Assembly (NCBI RefSeq): GCF_007923355.1
Contig: NZ_VOGO01000007.1
Location: 62,001-126,000, forward strand
DNA length: 64,000 bases
Source: Falsiphaeobacter marinintestinus
GTDB taxonomy: Bacteria; Pseudomonadota; Alphaproteobacteria; Rhodobacterales; Rhodobacteraceae
Direction of reading: 5' to 3'
Shown here: one piece after another, positions 63,726-64,000 of the stretch
Position numbering within the stretch: the stretch's first letter is position 1
How the letters are laid out: each line of letters starts with the position of its first letter
Notes under the pieces: generated by a model
What the model was told of the DNA's origin: nothing
The model's input: the letters and a program-made list of their open reading frames with translations, nothing else
Databases searched by the model: none
Program-made: the position numbers and the translations under genes

Positions 63726-64000
63726 CTATTGCTGTGTTGCGATCACATAGCCGACCCCGGCCGCCACCAACAAACCCAGGGTCACCGCGATGGTGATCTT
63801 GATCGCCGACCACGGTCGTTCACCCTGAACCCGACCCGTGCGCCCATTCACCACAAACCGATAGGTCTTGCCACGAAACTTGTAGGCGGCCAGCCAGACC
63901 GGCAGCAGGATATGCTTGAACGTGACGTCTGAAATGTCGGTATCGATGTTGTGGATCCGCTGCTGATCGCCGCCGATATCAAACCGCACGTCGCGCTCGA
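63726..64000 (-). CDS. C-terminal part of a membrane protein (5' end beyond window)
   Basis: The frame is open to the right edge, so only the last 91 residues or so are seen. They contain RFDIGGDQQRIHNIDTD, then PVWLAAYKFRGKTYRFVVNGRTGRVQGERPWSAIK, and a C-terminal membrane helix (ITIAVTLGLLVAAGVGYVIATQ). The PVWLxxYxFxGKxYRFxVNGxTGxVxGERPWS pattern is, from memory, typical of proteins annotated as zinc-ribbon or 'superfamily II helicase'-like membrane proteins of uncertain function. The stop is at 63726. Convergent with hsp20. Confidence 0.72.
   Translation of the reverse strand, partial: ERDVRFDIGGDQQRIHNIDTDISDVTFKHILLPVWLAAYKFRGKTYRFVVNGRTGRVQGERPWSAIKITIAVTLGLLVAAGVGYVIATQQ

Noticed and set aside
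1-64000. Mobile elements, integrases, CRISPR arrays, rRNA genes and prophage
   Set aside because: I looked for transposase motifs, regularly spaced repeats and terminal inverted repeats and saw none.

Overview
The window looks like a chromosomal segment of a marine alphaproteobacterium of the Rhodobacteraceae (Roseobacter-type). This is inferred from the high GC content, the gene families and gene neighbourhoods such as hom/glpX/recJ, soxBDAG with a GlxA-type regulator, and tad-type pilin genes. No phage, insertion sequence, CRISPR array or rRNA operon was seen. There is one tRNA, tRNA-Glu(UUC). Most genes have a clear Shine-Dalgarno sequence, and many are translationally coupled by ATGA or GTGA overlaps.

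Region 1 (1-17.6 kb) is a sugar-acid catabolic island. It holds a pentonate dehydratase of the IlvD/Edd family (cut by the left edge), a PhyH-type dioxygenase, a LysE-type exporter, AraD (2-keto-3-deoxy-L-arabinonate dehydratase), a XylX-like FAH-family dehydratase, an SMP-30 lactonase, a ribose-type ABC importer, a GntR/FadR-family regulator, an alpha-ketoglutarate-semialdehyde dehydrogenase, and uxuA, uxuB and uxaC for hexuronates. Four copies of a GGTATACC-centred operator sit in front of every transcription unit. They closely resemble the UxuR/ExuR-type site, so the GntR protein probably controls the whole island. Pentonates would run lactone > acid > 2-keto-3-deoxy-acid > alpha-ketoglutarate semialdehyde > alpha-ketoglutarate, and hexuronates would run to 2-keto-3-deoxygluconate. 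No pentose dehydrogenase, KDG kinase or KDPG aldolase is present here.

Region 2 (17.8-23.9 kb) is a four-subunit sarcosine-oxidase-type operon (soxBDAG) with a GlxA-type AraC regulator. Its SoxD has lost all the cysteines that normally bind zinc. Region 3 (23.9-30.4 kb) holds an AI-2E-family transporter, an MscS channel, an outer-membrane barrel and an exbB-exbD-exbD-tonB energising operon.

Region 4 (30.7-39.3 kb) holds tRNA-Glu, recJ, glpX, two coupled exported proteins (a helical-repeat protein and a CHAT caspase-like protease), hom, a small lipoprotein and a divergent TetR regulator with a palindromic operator. Region 5 (39.5-49.3 kb) is mixed: a two-TM HlyD protein, pirin, a beta-hydroxyacid dehydrogenase, a membrane protein, tadE/tadE/tadG-like genes, an NAD(P)-glutamate dehydrogenase and a PcaF-like thiolase.

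Region 6 (49.3-63.2 kb) is almost entirely leftward: a MacAB-like exporter, a dipeptide-type ABC importer with a fused DppD-DppF ATPase, a CocE/NonD hydrolase, a type-2 glycerate kinase, D-aminoacyl-tRNA deacylase and a nitroreductase. An Hsp20 gene and a cut membrane-protein gene end the window.

All functional calls rest on reading motifs and on memory of the families. No database search was run.
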